A stretch of 64,000 nt of DNA from Daldinia sp. FL1419 (GCA_025201765.1 MU623394.1:1-64000), one strand, 5' to 3'; shown: positions 1 to 11,300, counted from the stretch's first letter. Notes: generated by a model not told the origin, from the sequence alone. A program made the numbers and translations.

Positions 1-480
1 ATATAATAATAAATAAATAATTAAATTAATTATTAAAAATATTAAAAAATTTAAAATAAAATTAAAATATATAAATATATATAATTATTAATTTAGATAA
101 GAAATTTAGAAAGGTTATATTAAAATTAATTATATTAATTTAAAAAATATAAATATAAATGGGTTTATAAAAGTATTATTAAAGAAAAAATATGCCTACT
201 TCAAAAAATAAATAAATTTAATAAATATTTTAAATTATTTAAAAATTAAAACATTTAAAAATATGGATAAAATAATATAATAGAAATAGGAAATAAATAA
301 AAAAACTATTAAAAAAGCATAATTAAAGGAATATTTTAATTTAAAAGTGTAAAAAAATCATATTTTAATATTATACGTTTCAGATTTATTTATTAGTTTT
401 ATTTAGGGAAATATGTTAAATTAATAAATTTAAAAATAATATGGAAAAATTCTCTCCTTTATAACAATTCTATAAAAAGC
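1..480. repeat. AT-rich, probably RIP-degraded repeat relic
   Basis: The first 480 bases are almost only A and T, with long runs of mixed AT tracts and stop codons in all frames. Composition changes abruptly to normal complexity near base 480. The texture matches the interior of the copia element at 56.5-62.5 kb, so this is most likely the edge of another repeat mutated by RIP. No LTR, reverse transcriptase or integrase motif could be read here, so the parent element is unknown. The repeat continues beyond the left edge of the window. Confidence 0.6.
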
Positions 481-1845
481 CTCACCGCTCTATTCTAGAA
501 TTCTAACAAGAATAATAACAATTTGAATTCTACAACCATAATTTTTCCCTGTGTATTGTGTGACAGTACTACACACTAACTGGGAGATGCCCAAACGATA
601 TTGGTATTGGTGCTTCTACTATTTTAGGACAACAGTCATCCATTCGCAGGGGTACAATTTTTGAAAGATCTAACTGGAATCATAGGTTGAAAGATTCACT
701 GCACAATAGTCACCGTCCGAGACATAGACTTTCAGCCCTCCCGCAAGTTCTTGGTGCACATATAGTACACGGCATGTCGCATGATATTGTTAAGCCTGTG
801 ACTAAATAATGAACTACTTCGCGTAGATGAGATGCAGCTAGCCATTGGTATTCCATTTTGAAGAAGGGTTTGTACAGCTTGTACAAATAACCAGGGAAAG
901 TGTGAGATTAAGCACTGAGCTACATATCATCGTCTCAGTCGTATTCACGAGCTTAGAGAGTTCGCGCTGTACTCTCAACTAGGGGGCACCCGACTTGGTA
1001 TTTATATGAAGTAAAGCAGTTGGCGAGACGCCGTTTCCCAACGTCGGAAAAATAACTAATAGTGACCACAAGACAGGTATCCAAACACCGTTTTGCTCAT
1101 CGATAGGTTTTACATAACATCAATAACCTCGAGAATGGTCGTACCCAGAGAGGATGCTATACCCACCCCAACACAATCAGATTCTAACCCAGGTACCTAG
1201 CTAGAAACTTTTAACGATATATACAAATGAGTAGCTAATTAATATATTCGTCTTCATCATCTAGTATGCGTAGGCACGCACACGCGCACATGTATAATTA
1301 TATGGTGTGCAGCAAGTCTTCAAAATATTACATAAACCCAAAGAGATTGCCTATGGAGCACCTGGGTACTCACAACAATTCCGGAGATCAAATATTTGGA
1401 TACGCCCGCGAGTTCGTATGCTTTGGGGATATGCTATCTCCTATAGTCGCGAACAGAGTAGAATATGATACCAACCATAATGGCAAAGGAGGAGTTTCTA
1501 CCATGGTTATTAAAAATACCCCTTTGCCGCTATGGAACATAATATCATATCAATCCCATAGAGTTATGACCGAAACAAACCGGAATCATAATTCGCAACA
1601 TTTCAATACGTAGTAGTAAAGCGAATCCTACCGCAAAAAACCTAGGTTGGCCACCTTCCGCGTCGGGAACGCGAAAGGTATCATCCGCAGACGGCGGCAT
1701 AGGCTACTATTCGCAGGTCCCGTCCAAGCTCCGTATACAACATACCACCAATGCCGCATTTTAGCTCAGAGTTCGATTCCACATCCTGCTCTCCTAAATC
1801 GTCCAATGGGGAGGTGGCGGCTAATACATACAGCAGACATCATGC
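481..1845. other. Intergenic stretch, no supported gene
   Basis: Normal-complexity sequence follows the AT-rich block. Two open frames of about 115 and 91 codons occur (1266-1613 and 1647-1922), but neither has recognisable motifs, coding-like composition or splice structure. The 3' part should hold the promoter of the small secreted-protein gene that starts at 1948. Confidence 0.4.
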
Positions 1846-1853
1846 TATATAAA
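1846..1853 (+). promoter_or_regulatory. TATA box of the small secreted-protein gene
   Basis: TATATAAA lies 95 bp upstream of the ATG at 1948, a normal TATA-to-start distance for a filamentous fungus. It supports a real transcription unit at 1948-2291. Confidence 0.4.
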
Positions 1854-1947
1854 CGCGTTCCAGCTACAATCCAGTATCCGCAAATCCTTCGGCTTATTTT
1901 AATCCATACCTCTACTCCTTAAACCAAGTACTTCGCAATCCACCATC

Positions 1948-2291
1948 ATGATCTCAATACCTTACCTCCCAACCCTCCTCCTCTTCCTCCCCCAAGCCCT
2001 ATCATCACCCATCCCCCTCCCCCCTGCCTTCCCTCCGTCGTCGGCGATCAAGAGAGCGCGCACCCTGCGATATTTTCGGTGAAGTAGGAGAGGGAGTGTG
2101 AATCGGGGTAAGTTGGCCGAATGCGCTGTTATAAGGGAGGATCTCTTAATTTAATGGTTACGAACAGGAAAGCCGAGATGGAAGGAGCAGTCGATATCAC
2201 TACGAGCTGCGCGATGCCTCCTGATTGCCCCGGCCCGTGCTTCGATCGCAAGTGTGATGGAACCACGTTTATTGTTCACGCAAATGACTGA
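1948..2291 (+). CDS. Small secreted four-cysteine protein (two exons), effector-like
   Basis: I infer two exons, 1948-2078 and 2168-2291, with an 89-bp intron (GTGAAG donor, acceptor ACAG at 2167). The phases match (2 nt plus 1 nt) and the total is 255 nt, giving 84 residues. The N-terminus MISIPYLPTLLLFLPQALSS is a clear signal peptide, followed by a Pro-rich stretch and a dibasic KR. The C-terminus holds four cysteines in SCAMPPDCPGPCFDRKC, spaced for two disulfides. The ATG context is CACCATCATG and a TATA box lies 95 bp upstream. I do not recognise a family. Size, signal peptide and cysteines fit fungal small secreted proteins. The donor is not the best consensus, and an unspliced reading would stop at 2080, giving a 44-residue peptide without cysteines. 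Confidence 0.5.
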
Positions 2292-2548
2292 AGATGCTTC
2301 AATAAGGCGTTGGATTGTCTAGTGACGCCACGCCACGAGTATATAGTTTGTTGACCGTGCAAAATTACATCTAAAGGTACGATTTACGTTACTAGAACTC
2401 TTAGTAAATTAGTATCACGTATATGATTATCCAAATCTAAACTCATGACGCGTGAGTAAATTGTCTAGGTACTATCTCTCTATATAAGTAGGTACTCTCC
2501 TAGCATTATTATTCATAACTCAGTAAACAGGTAGCTATCATTTGAGCC

Positions 2549-5500
2549 TTACCCCTGTACGCCATCTGGGCGTAAGAAGACCTCAACAGAGCCCCGCATC
2601 TTATCCTCCAGGGCCTTCTTCTCTTTAATATTCGTCGCCGGTGGTGCTCGGCATATTGCTACGCCGAATATCTCGGCGGCTTTCTTTTCCCACGCTGACC
2701 TCCTCTGTATCGCGATTACGTCAATCGCCGCTCCTGCGGTATTCCGACGGAAGCTCAGACTGCGCTTCCCTATTGTGGACTTGAAGGCGTTCACGGCCTC
2801 TCGCTCTTCCTTACTGAGCGGGACTAGGTCGTTTGCGACTCGTGCCAGCATAGTCATGAGGAATACGAAGGAAATGTTATAGTATGGCGCGGTGGAGAGT
2901 ATATCAAGGATACCACTCTTTGCTGCTTCAATATCAGCGGGAGTCTTCCCGCTCCCTATATTGGGCAAAGCCTGTTCGATCTTGGCCCATAGAGGCGCAG
3001 TGATGATTCCATCTGGCATGCTACGGAGGAATAGTAGGAGCACTTCGCTCACGATTTCGAGGCGTTTCAATGTTGGTACATCAGCGCCGATAGCGTCTAA
3101 AATGGGCCTGTCTTCTTCCAAGGCCTCAACAATGGCTGCCCGTAATTTGTCGTGATCGTTGGCGTTAGACGCTTGCCACGTATCTTTGTCAAACGGCCAA
3201 CCGGGCTGATCGCGTGGCACCTTTGCTTCTTCTAGCATGTTCTCGTCTGCTATAATCCTTTCTACTAGTGTTTGTACGGCCTCGGTAAGTTTAAAAAGCT
3301 CACCGGGCGATGACTTGTACACTTCCAATGTGTAGGGTATTGATCCTCCCTTTTGTCGCTCCTTGACTAATGCTCGCATGCCACCACCACGAGGAACACG
3401 TATTAGTTCCTCAAGTGAACGTCCGAAGCAACTTGGAATCCAAGCCGCCATGATCGGGATAAAGTGGTCTTTCCCTTCATTGACGCGTAATATCAACACG
3501 TCCTCCAGTTGGGCGGTTTCCTCATTCAAGGCTCGCAAATGAGCGAGGTCATATATATAGGCTTGCACGATTGCATTTACCGTCTCGCCTGGTTCCAAAG
3601 TAACCTTATCCCCCAAGGACTCTTCCGCTCCTCCGTTGTTGATAATCTCGGACCGAATAAACTTAAACTCCAACCAGTTCGGATATTTGCTTACATCGAC
3701 CGTGTCCGGCTTCTCTACAAAAGAGAAAGTCGCCGTGACACGTCCGGTATTAGCGATCGTTAGGGATCGGGATTCTTTTCTTAGGAACCCAATCTCCCCA
3801 AAGTCAATGCCTTCGCTCCCATCCTTGTTGATTGAATCTTTCCCGTCGACGATGACGGTAAGGCCCGGTCGCCCTTCGTTCTCTACCCGGTCGAGTTCCC
3901 TTGCTACTTCAGCGTGAACCTTCGCCTTTAGCTCGGAAACTACCGCGTCGTACTCCAACGTAAACATGGAAACCACTGGCTTGTGATCCGACGACATGAT
4001 CCGCTGATGGCTGGTATAAATATCCAAGCTGATTTTATCGACGAAACCTTCTTTCGTGATGACCTGCCCCGTATCCTCATCTCCTTCATTATATTCGTCG
4101 TACTCATAAGAATTGCCATCGCTATAGGAGGTATGGTTATCAGCGCTGGAATCGGTGGCAGGGTCGTAATCGAACAAAACATTCTCATCTTCTGCAGCCT
4201 GGTCGATACCTCTTCTCTGCATATCCTCATCCTTTTTCTTGGCCTCAATTTCGTCCTGGCATTTCTTCTCATATTGGTTGATATCGGTTCGTGTGCGGAA
4301 CAAGATGCGATCGCACCAACTAGGAGCTCGCTGCTTTTCCGACGAATCAAAGAGCCCTACAGTACCAACATCATATTTGTACGTTGGTAAGAAAGTGATG
4401 GGACCCTCGCGCCAACCTTCGTGAAATGCTTTACGCTCTTTAATCATGCGTCTGAGCTGATCGTGTGGGAGCAATGAATCCAGCGTAGCTTGTAAAGACG
4501 CAGGATCGTCGCGTGGGTCCGGGACGAAGTCATCCGGATCCGGAAGCCCAGTACTTTCATCGTCGAAATTCTTACCAAACGACGCTTCGCTAGAAATCAT
4601 ACCAGGCGTATTCGAGCCGTCTTCGTCGTCATTGTCGCGTAATATAATGACGCCGTCGTCGCTAAACGTCTCCCCTGCAGGCTTCTTATTCGCGCCGTAC
4701 TCACCTCGGGTATGTAACGTCAATAAGCGCCTAATATCGTCTCCAGGTAGATCGTCGAGACGAAAGTTAAGATCACCGAACCAGAAGGAAAAGTCTTCAT
4801 CTCCTATCTTTTCGCCTTCATCCTCGAGAACACCGCCGATATTGATGGGGGCGAACCTGGTCTGAGTCAGGATCCTATTGTAGTCCCAACATCTTCGGTC
4901 GAGACTGGTTTGATCATGGCCTGAAGCAAGATGGCTATTAGTGAATACCAGCCGGGTTGTTTCGCCTAGAAGAATCCGGGATGAGATTGCTCCCTTGTTG
5001 CCCCAGTATCCCAGCAGGCCATATACACCAGTTCCAACACCAATGGTGGATTCGTTCGTTATCGTCTCGGCTACTTCAGGAGACGCATATATAAGTAAAA
5101 GAAGACCGACAAGTTGCTCACAGGCGACAAGGGTATAGCCCTTCGGTAGGGCAGCTTCGAGGGCATCTTTCCACTTGGCAATAGCAGCGGGGTCGGAATA
5201 GAAGGTCTGGGCAACAATATTCAAATTGACGATTTCCTGCAGTCCAAGAACGTAAAGTCCTATCTTGTCACCACCTAGTATACGTACGCCTGGCGCATCA
5301 TTTCCATCTTGCGTACTCTCATCGTCGAGTTTCAAGCTCTCTTGAAACCCTGAACTAACGCTGGGTTTTGTGCTGGTCTGAGACCTGGCATCTTCAAATT
5401 CGTCCGTCTCCAACTCCGTGCTGTCTTCGGACAACTTCATCTGAGCCAGCTTCGAATCCAGCTGTGGCTCGACCCCTTTACCATCGACGAACCAACTCGC

Positions 5501-5686
5501 AAGGTCTTTGTCGGTACCAGGACATCCAGCCACATTCCAAGACCCAACCTTTATTCGTATGCGATGTGATCTTACGTATTCGGACTTTCTGGCGCGCACA
5601 GCACGAGAGAGGGAATATTGGTTCGAGGCTTCCTCCTCAACTTGTTCCGTGTCCGACGTAACGGACGGCTCGCGATTAGAAGACAT
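2549..5686 (-). CDS. OCRL/INPP5B-like inositol polyphosphate 5-phosphatase with ASH and RhoGAP-like domains
   Basis: This single-exon gene encodes 1045 residues. The 5-phosphatase domain (about 45-580) shows NVAG (51), LGLQEIV (147), GNKGA (229), NSHLASG (250), FWFGDLNFRL (301), RAPSWCDRILF (453) and SDHKPV (566). These are the catalytic and metal-binding signatures of enzymes that remove the 5-phosphate from PI(4,5)P2 and related lipids. A beta-rich ASH-like region follows (about 615-770, SLTIANTGRVTATFSF). A C-terminal RhoGAP-like domain (about 800-1020) contains LEIVSEVLLLFLRSMPDGII. The order is that of metazoan OCRL and INPP5B, which act on Golgi, endosomal and plasma membranes. I see no G-x-F-R-x-S-G arginine-finger motif, so the GAP domain is probably non-catalytic, as in OCRL. 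An acidic insert (about 480-540) interrupts the phosphatase domain. The gene is divergent from DCP1. Confidence 0.92.
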   Translation of the reverse strand: MSSNREPSVTSDTEQVEEEASNQYSLSRAVRARKSEYVRSHRIRIKVGSWNVAGCPGTDKDLASWFVDGKGVEPQLDSKLAQMKLSEDSTELETDEFEDARSQTSTKPSVSSGFQESLKLDDESTQDGNDAPGVRILGGDKIGLYVLGLQEIVNLNIVAQTFYSDPAAIAKWKDALEAALPKGYTLVACEQLVGLLLLIYASPEVAETITNESTIGVGTGVYGLLGYWGNKGAISSRILLGETTRLVFTNSHLASGHDQTSLDRRCWDYNRILTQTRFAPINIGGVLEDEGEKIGDEDFSFWFGDLNFRLDDLPGDDIRRLLTLHTRGEYGANKKPAGETFSDDGVIILRDNDDEDGSNTPGMISSEASFGKNFDDESTGLPDPDDFVPDPRDDPASLQATLDSLLPHDQLRRMIKERKAFHEGWREGPITFLPTYKYDVGTVGLFDSSEKQRAPSWCDRILFRTRTDINQYEKKCQDEIEAKKKDEDMQRRGIDQAAEDENVLFDYDPATDSSADNHTSYSDGNSYEYDEYNEGDEDTGQVITKEGFVDKISLDIYTSHQRIMSSDHKPVVSMFTLEYDAVVSELKAKVHAEVARELDRVENEGRPGLTVIVDGKDSINKDGSEGIDFGEIGFLRKESRSLTIANTGRVTATFSFVEKPDTVDVSKYPNWLEFKFIRSEIINNGGAEESLGDKVTLEPGETVNAIVQAYIYDLAHLRALNEETAQLEDVLILRVNEGKDHFIPIMAAWIPSCFGRSLEELIRVPRGGGMRALVKERQKGGSIPYTLEVYKSSPGELFKLTEAVQTLVERIIADENMLEEAKVPRDQPGWPFDKDTWQASNANDHDKLRAAIVEALEEDRPILDAIGADVPTLKRLEIVSEVLLLFLRSMPDGIITAPLWAKIEQALPNIGSGKTPADIEAAKSGILDILSTAPYYNISFVFLMTMLARVANDLVPLSKEEREAVNAFKSTIGKRSLSFRRNTAGAAIDVIAIQRRSAWEKKAAEIFGVAICRAPPATNIKEKKALEDKMRGSVEVFLRPDGVQG

Positions 5687-5989
5687 GGCTGGTTATATAC
5701 GTTCGAATGGCAAAAATGGTTCGAAAGAAGGAAGAAATATATAGTTAATAAGGTAAAATAGAAGCAAGATACAGCGTGGAATGATCGTCGTTTATGTGGG
5801 TTGTTGGTCGCGTGCGTTGAATCTTGCGTTGAGCATCGTGAAGCTGTGACGTTATCGAGGGGCTGCATCTACTTGTTTTCGATCTATGTTGAATCTGGTT
5901 GGAACATCAAAAAAAATGTATGGGGGTCCGGTAATTTTAATAAAAAAAACAAACAGTATTTCTCAAAATTTTTTAAAACAAATTTCTTT

Positions 5990-6032
<43 letters not shown>

Positions 6033-6966
6033 GAGGATTCGGACAAGAATTTGTTGCTAACACAAGACGATTGATTATGGGAAATAAAATCAAAACCAAA
6101 AATCAATGGACGCAAGGTCTGAGCAAGAAATGGGTTAAGAATGAATTGGGAATGAACAAGGTGCAAGTTTTACTTGAAATGAAGGACTTCTTGGAAATTC
6201 CTAAGGTTTGGCTACTACGCATGTACTGACACAAGCCGGACAGGTAAAAAGATGCAGGCATTTGACGCACGTTTGAGCTGTACAATACAAGCAAAGGTGT
6301 CAAGGTGACCAGTGCTTGCTCGGCTTGACCCTGTCAGGGCTATAGGTAAGTAGGTATAGGTCAGTAGGTAACCTACCACCTATGCTTGGCCTATGCCTGC
6401 CCCTATTGTGCTTGTACATATTATACCGCTACACAACCACATAATCAGGTACCTTTTTAACCTAGGCGTGTTACATACCTATTGACTACCTACCTATACT
6501 TAGAACTTGAGGTATCGACTAGTTAGATAAGGTTTCGGTACTTATCGTACTACCATACACTTACTAATAAAGCATTGTACAATACCCATTGTACAAGTCT
6601 TCCAGTCCCATTGTGTAATACGAAGCTCCATTCAGGTGGGTGTAGGTATAGGTGGGGGCGGGGTTCTGGAGCTTAGGTAGTACTACGGGTCAAACAGACC
6701 CATTCATTCGCCAGCGCAAAATAGCTCCCAACGTTACCCATTACCCAGTATCAACACCAAATTTCGAAACCCAACGACAAGGCGATTCTTGAATACGTAC
6801 AATACGATATACTACACACTTATTTAACCTCTATCATAACACTATTTACGCCATTTATCCACCCAACATAGTACAAACAAACACAAGGACGTACATATAT
6901 ACCTACCTACACAAGAACAAAAAAAAAAAAAAGATACATCTCAAACTCAACCTGAACCACCGCAAA
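5687..6966. other. Divergent promoter region between the 5-phosphatase and DCP1
   Basis: This 1.28-kb region separates two outward-facing genes and must hold both promoters. It includes the A38 tract at 5991-6028 and AGGTAGGT/ACCTACC-type repeats near 6340-6500. The last 200 bp before DCP1 are C/A-rich, as is common just upstream of fungal start codons. No gene is supported here; the open frames that cross the A-tract are low-complexity artefacts. Confidence 0.5.
5991..6028 (+). repeat. A38 homopolymer
   Basis: An uninterrupted run of 38 A residues lies about 300 bp upstream of the 5-phosphatase start. It could be a simple homopolymer or the tail of a retroposed sequence. No clear target-site duplication was found next to it. 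Confidence 0.9.
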
Positions 6967-7866
6967 ATGTCTCAGACAACAACAACACCCCGCAAGTACC
7001 ACAACCAAAATCGCGGCCAAAATCAACACCAACAACAACAACAACAACAACAACACCACCACCAAAACGTCCCATCCTTCTCTCGCTCCCCGCACTCGTA
7101 CTCCCACTCCCACTCCCACCAGCAGCATCCCCAGCACACCCGCAACCGATCCCAACAGCTCCGCGCCCAAGCAGCCTCGATCCAATTCGGCGGCGCGACA
7201 TCCGACTACGAGTCCGACACGGCGCACTACATGGCCTCGCACCCGGCCCCTCCCGCCGCCGCCCTCGCGGCCCGCACCAACACCGAGCTGAACCTCGGTG
7301 TGCTCCGGCGGTACCGCCCCAGCATAACCAGCATCCTGTCCATCGCCGCGCACGCCGTCGTCTACGTCTTCACCCCCCCGGCCAAGTGGGACAAGTCCAA
7401 CACCGAAGGCACGCTGTTCATCTGCGCGCAGGACGAGGCCGGCGAGGCCGCCGCCGCCGACGGCTGTCTCTTCGTGCTGAACCGCAAGGGCTTGCAGAAT
7501 CTGATCCTGGACTTGGACACCGTGAGCGACTTCGAGCTGGCCACCGGCCTGTTAATCTTCAAGCTCGACCGCGAAGGCGCTCCGATCCCGATGGAGAACG
7601 GCGAGTCCGCGAGGCCCAAGGTCTTGGGGATGTGGATCTACGCCGAGGACGAGCAGGACCGCCGCACCAACGCGGCTCTTATCCACGAGATGTGGTCAAA
7701 AGCCCGCTCGGCCCGGGAGGAAAAGGACGAGACGGAGGGAGCTTCGGCGAGTGGTCCTTCGAGCGGAACTCCGGCCGACGACGCGGCGGACGTGCCGGTG
7801 GCGCAGGGGCCTGGTCGCCAAGTGAGCATAAACGAGCTATTCGGTAGAAGTCAGAATGGCATCTGA
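6967..7866 (+). CDS. DCP1: mRNA-decapping enzyme subunit 1 (EVH1-like domain)
   Basis: This single-exon gene encodes 299 residues. Dcp1 is the activator subunit of the Dcp1-Dcp2 holoenzyme that removes the 5' cap in cytoplasmic P-bodies. Residues 1-100 are low complexity, with a poly-Q tract (22-29), His/Ser repeats (44-52) and an Ala/Pro stretch. The EVH1-like core spans about 105-250: ELNLGVLRRYRPSI (107-120), VVYVFTPPAKWDKSNTEG (131-148), the CLFVLNRKGLQN strand, and GMWIYAEDEQDRR (221-233) followed by an amphipathic helix, all typical of Dcp1. The C-terminus is disordered and ends LFGRSQNGI. The start is the first ATG after a C/A-rich leader. The coding sequence is noticeably GC-rich in third positions compared with its neighbours. 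Confidence 0.93.
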   Translation: MSQTTTTPRKYHNQNRGQNQHQQQQQQQQHHHQNVPSFSRSPHSYSHSHSHQQHPQHTRNRSQQLRAQAASIQFGGATSDYESDTAHYMASHPAPPAAALAARTNTELNLGVLRRYRPSITSILSIAAHAVVYVFTPPAKWDKSNTEGTLFICAQDEAGEAAAADGCLFVLNRKGLQNLILDLDTVSDFELATGLLIFKLDREGAPIPMENGESARPKVLGMWIYAEDEQDRRTNAALIHEMWSKARSAREEKDETEGASASGPSSGTPADDAADVPVAQGPGRQVSINELFGRSQNGI

Positions 7867-9042
7867 GAGCCTCTAGGAAAAGAAAGTAGGGCGACCGTTC
7901 CTAAAGTGAGGGATGAGATTCAAAGCGAGATGATTCATGGTCGATTTGCAACGGTATTGGGACGGTCGATTAGAAAGCAAGAATCGCACTTGGCGTTCAA
8001 GGGATACCCGGGATAGGCGTTGACCTGCGGATAGAAAAATGTATTTCATCTCGTTAATTACCAGACGAGGGGGTACTGTAATTGACGGCCTCTATTTGAC
8101 TCTACTTAATATCACTATCACCTTTCACGGAAATCTAAATTATAATTACTGCTTCAATAAGAGGTACCTACCTAGGTCCCTATCCAAAGGGAGAAACGCC
8201 CCTGTACGTTATTACGCTCTTCTCGGAGTTTGACTTATGGGCGTATTTTCTAGTGTCAGCCTCGATCCCCAATATCTAGGTAATAATTTTCATTTATTAT
8301 GTACCTATCTAGACTACGCTTGACACGTGAATGTGTAATCTCATATCTCATCTTAATATTCCTTGGAGTGATCCCCCCAGGAATATGGTACAGCCCAGTT
8401 CCATGTGCCGAGTCTACATAAACGCAACATGCCGGGCTACCTTAATATACAAATTAAGCCATGGGACCGGGCAACATTACCATCAAGCACGTCTTGGGTA
8501 TCTATTGTTAAGCTATGCCATAATTATCGGTTCCATGGATTATACCCCAAACATCCAACGCCCGACCCCTATTTTATAGGTCATGTGCACGATTTAGCCG
8601 GGGGGGTGTAACGTGATATCTCTCATAAACGAGATGAACTTTAGAAAATTCATTAGCAACATGGTAAGAGTTAGTGCCCTTGTTAGGTAATTCGAATTGA
8701 AGAATCGTTTTTTCTCTCCATGTATCCCTTGTAATACAGAGTGCCAAAGAACCGTTCTCAAAAACACCATTGCTAGCGACCATATGTTCGAGCTCGTCTC
8801 GCGCAGCGGCGTCTATTTTTTACTCGTATGTAAGCCATTGAAACACCTAAAAAGCATAGTCTGGAATCATCCCCAATGATCAGTTAAAAAGCTCTCCGGA
8901 GGCCCTTTTTCGTCACGGCATTTCTGGCCGTAGACCAGGCCTCCCAAAGCTAAGCCCAAGAAATTGTAAAAACCGTATGCACCTCCAAGACTCTAAGTGC
9001 ACGTCGTTCAGCAATAGGACGCTTAGCAAACTCTGGCTAGTG
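7867..9042. other. Convergent intergenic region after DCP1 and the kinase
   Basis: Both flanking genes end here, so the region holds two 3' UTRs. The open frames (64-82 codons) have no recognisable content. Nothing else is supported. Confidence 0.5.
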
Positions 9043-11300
9043 TCATAATACCTCTTCCCCTTCCTCCTCTTCTCTAAATTTCAGACCATCTTTGGTCTGG
9101 ATTCCGCCGCGAACCCATTCGTGCTGAATCACTTTATCCATTGGCCAGCGACTCCTAGCTCGCTTAAGGAGACCCTCGGTAATTTCCATGGCACCCGTCA
9201 AGCCTTCGCTTTCGAATTTGGCTTCGCTCGCATCATGGTCGCCATCGTCGCCCTGGTACTTAATCCATCTCCATTCAACGCGCGCGATTCTATGGCTCGT
9301 CCTACTCCGCATCCTCTGCGCATCGCTTGCACCAGGGGGAGGGTCAAAGGGAAGCCGTGATTCGAGAAGAGCGTAGAGTAAAACACCGAGTGACCAGGCA
9401 TCCACAGCGCGTCCGTCATACGGTTGTCCTAATATGACTTCGGGTGCAGCATAATCATCCGATCCACATCGAGTTTCAAGCTTCTCATCATTAGCCGCGC
9501 GTCGCGACAGGCCCAAGTCCGTAAGCGTAGTCACGGAATATGGATATACAGCCCAATCTTGGTCTGGGTTTGTAAGCTCAGCCGGTGGGATATTCACCAA
9601 CACGTCTATAATCCTCGTTAGAAAACCAAAGACTCGCTATATGACGGGTATGGTTTGCGATATCACTTACTCTCAAGCTTGATATCCCGATGGACAATCC
9701 CGCGTTCGTGCAGGTATCCTACCGCACCCACTATCTCGGCAAAAATTCTCCTTAAAAGCTGGGGCGTTAAGGAATCTCGGTAGGTTGTTGCGACATCAAA
9801 TAGGTCGCCCCCGGGACAGTAACTTAATACTAACAACGCTCTTGTTGGTTCGATGCTCCAGGCTTTTAAGTGAACCAACGATGGATGACTTATTGCCTGC
9901 ATTATTTCCAACTCTCTTTTGAGGCTCATTTCAATTCGGTCTTCCGAAGCTCCACCACGGGGTCCATGTTCACAAACTTTGACAGCCACCAACGTCTTAC
10001 GGTCTAGCTGGGTACCATTAATCGGGGATGGTAACCCATGCATTCCATTCTGGGTCGTATCATTGACTTCGTCGTCAGTAGCCACCTGACTCGTTGCTAA
10101 CATTACTCGGCTAAACGTTCCCCGTCCCAGCTCCTTAATAGCACGCCACCGCCGAAGTCTTCCGTCATATCGACCACGAGCCTCAAAATACTCATACCGC
10201 GATCTCTTAAAATTACCGCTCTCGCTACTCTGTGAAGACTCGCTTGGCGGGGGTGACGGCGGTTTAGTTGCGACGAGGCCTCGGACTTCCGACAAGTGCG
10301 GTTCTCGGCGTAAACGAGGGTTCAAGGTACTATCCACATCTTTCCCATCAACCCTTCCGGATACAGTACTCTGCCGCTTAGGTATACCCTTGGGATCTGG
10401 GATATATTCACTAATACTCCTATTACGAGTATGTTCAACTTTGCCACTACTAACTTCAGCGGCGTGGCCGACGTTTAGCCTGGCGTACACTTTGCGTTGA
10501 GTTTGGTGTGTCAGTGCAGATGCAACAGATTCACCGGCTGCGGTTATAAGAACCGAGTCGGGCATAACTGGAGGTAAGACTTCTCGTGCTTGCGATGGGC
10601 GACGAGAACCGTATCGCTTCCACGGACCAGGAGAGTCGCTACCTAACAATGGCGACGGCAGAGGTGTAACCTCGCCCATAGCAGATATAATAGGACTTGG
10701 ATAGGTCGAACTCGCCGCGGAGCCGATGCTTCTCGCGTAGTGTTGTTTGAAGCTAGGAGTTCTGGAAACCGGTTTCAAACTGGGAGAGGAAGTTTTACGT
10801 TGTAGGTTCAAAGCCGAGCGGTGCGATGAGAAAGTACTAGGGTTGCTGTTGAGGCTGTCGGATCGCACTGGAGATACAGGCGATACATCAGTCGCAATAT
10901 GCAGAGGATCGCTCGCTCTGCCAAGAGGTGAAGGGAAGTAAGGCGGCTCCTCAGGAGACGAAGCTAATTCACCTGAGTGGTGTTGTGGTAGAGGCGGAGA
11001 GGGAGCTATGGTGTGCGATTGAAATTGGATTTGATCGTGAGGGACCGGTAATCTTGAACTCATCGGCTCTTCGCATAAGTAGTTGGAGGGACGGGTCGAT
11101 TCGCCATTATAAGGTTCCACTATGTTGTTTTCCTGTACATGACTTCGATTTAATGCGTCAGCAGTTGCTAGGAAGGATTGTGTTCCCGAGGTAGGTTGCT
11201 CGTTGAAAGGATGTGTTTGCGACCCGGGTCGGCGGTCTTGGTCCACGGGAATGGCTTCTTGCAGAAACTGAGACTGGGGTTGGGATTGTCCGCTGGACAT
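9043..11300 (-). CDS. Serine/threonine protein kinase with long disordered N-terminus (two exons)
   Basis: The exons are 11300-9671 and 9605-9043. The 65-bp intron has a GTAAGT donor, a CTAAC branch point and a TATAG acceptor, and splits the catalytic-loop Asn codon. The product is 730 residues. Residues 1-370 are Ser/Pro-rich and probably regulatory. The kinase domain has IKELGRGTFSRVMLA (Gly loop), VAVKV (ATP lysine), HRDIKLEN (catalytic loop), TDLGLSR (DFG replaced by DLG), TRCGSDDYAAPEVILG (activation segment and APE) and DAWSLGVLLYALLESRLPFD. This pattern suggests the CAMK-like group, close to fungal stress or nutrient kinases, but I cannot name an orthologue. All canonical catalytic residues except the DFG Phe are present, so it should be active. 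Confidence 0.88.

Noticed and set aside
1760..1795. TAGCTCAG followed closely by GTTCGATTCC, both tRNA promoter-box-like.
   Set aside because: The two boxes are only two bases apart, so no tRNA can form.
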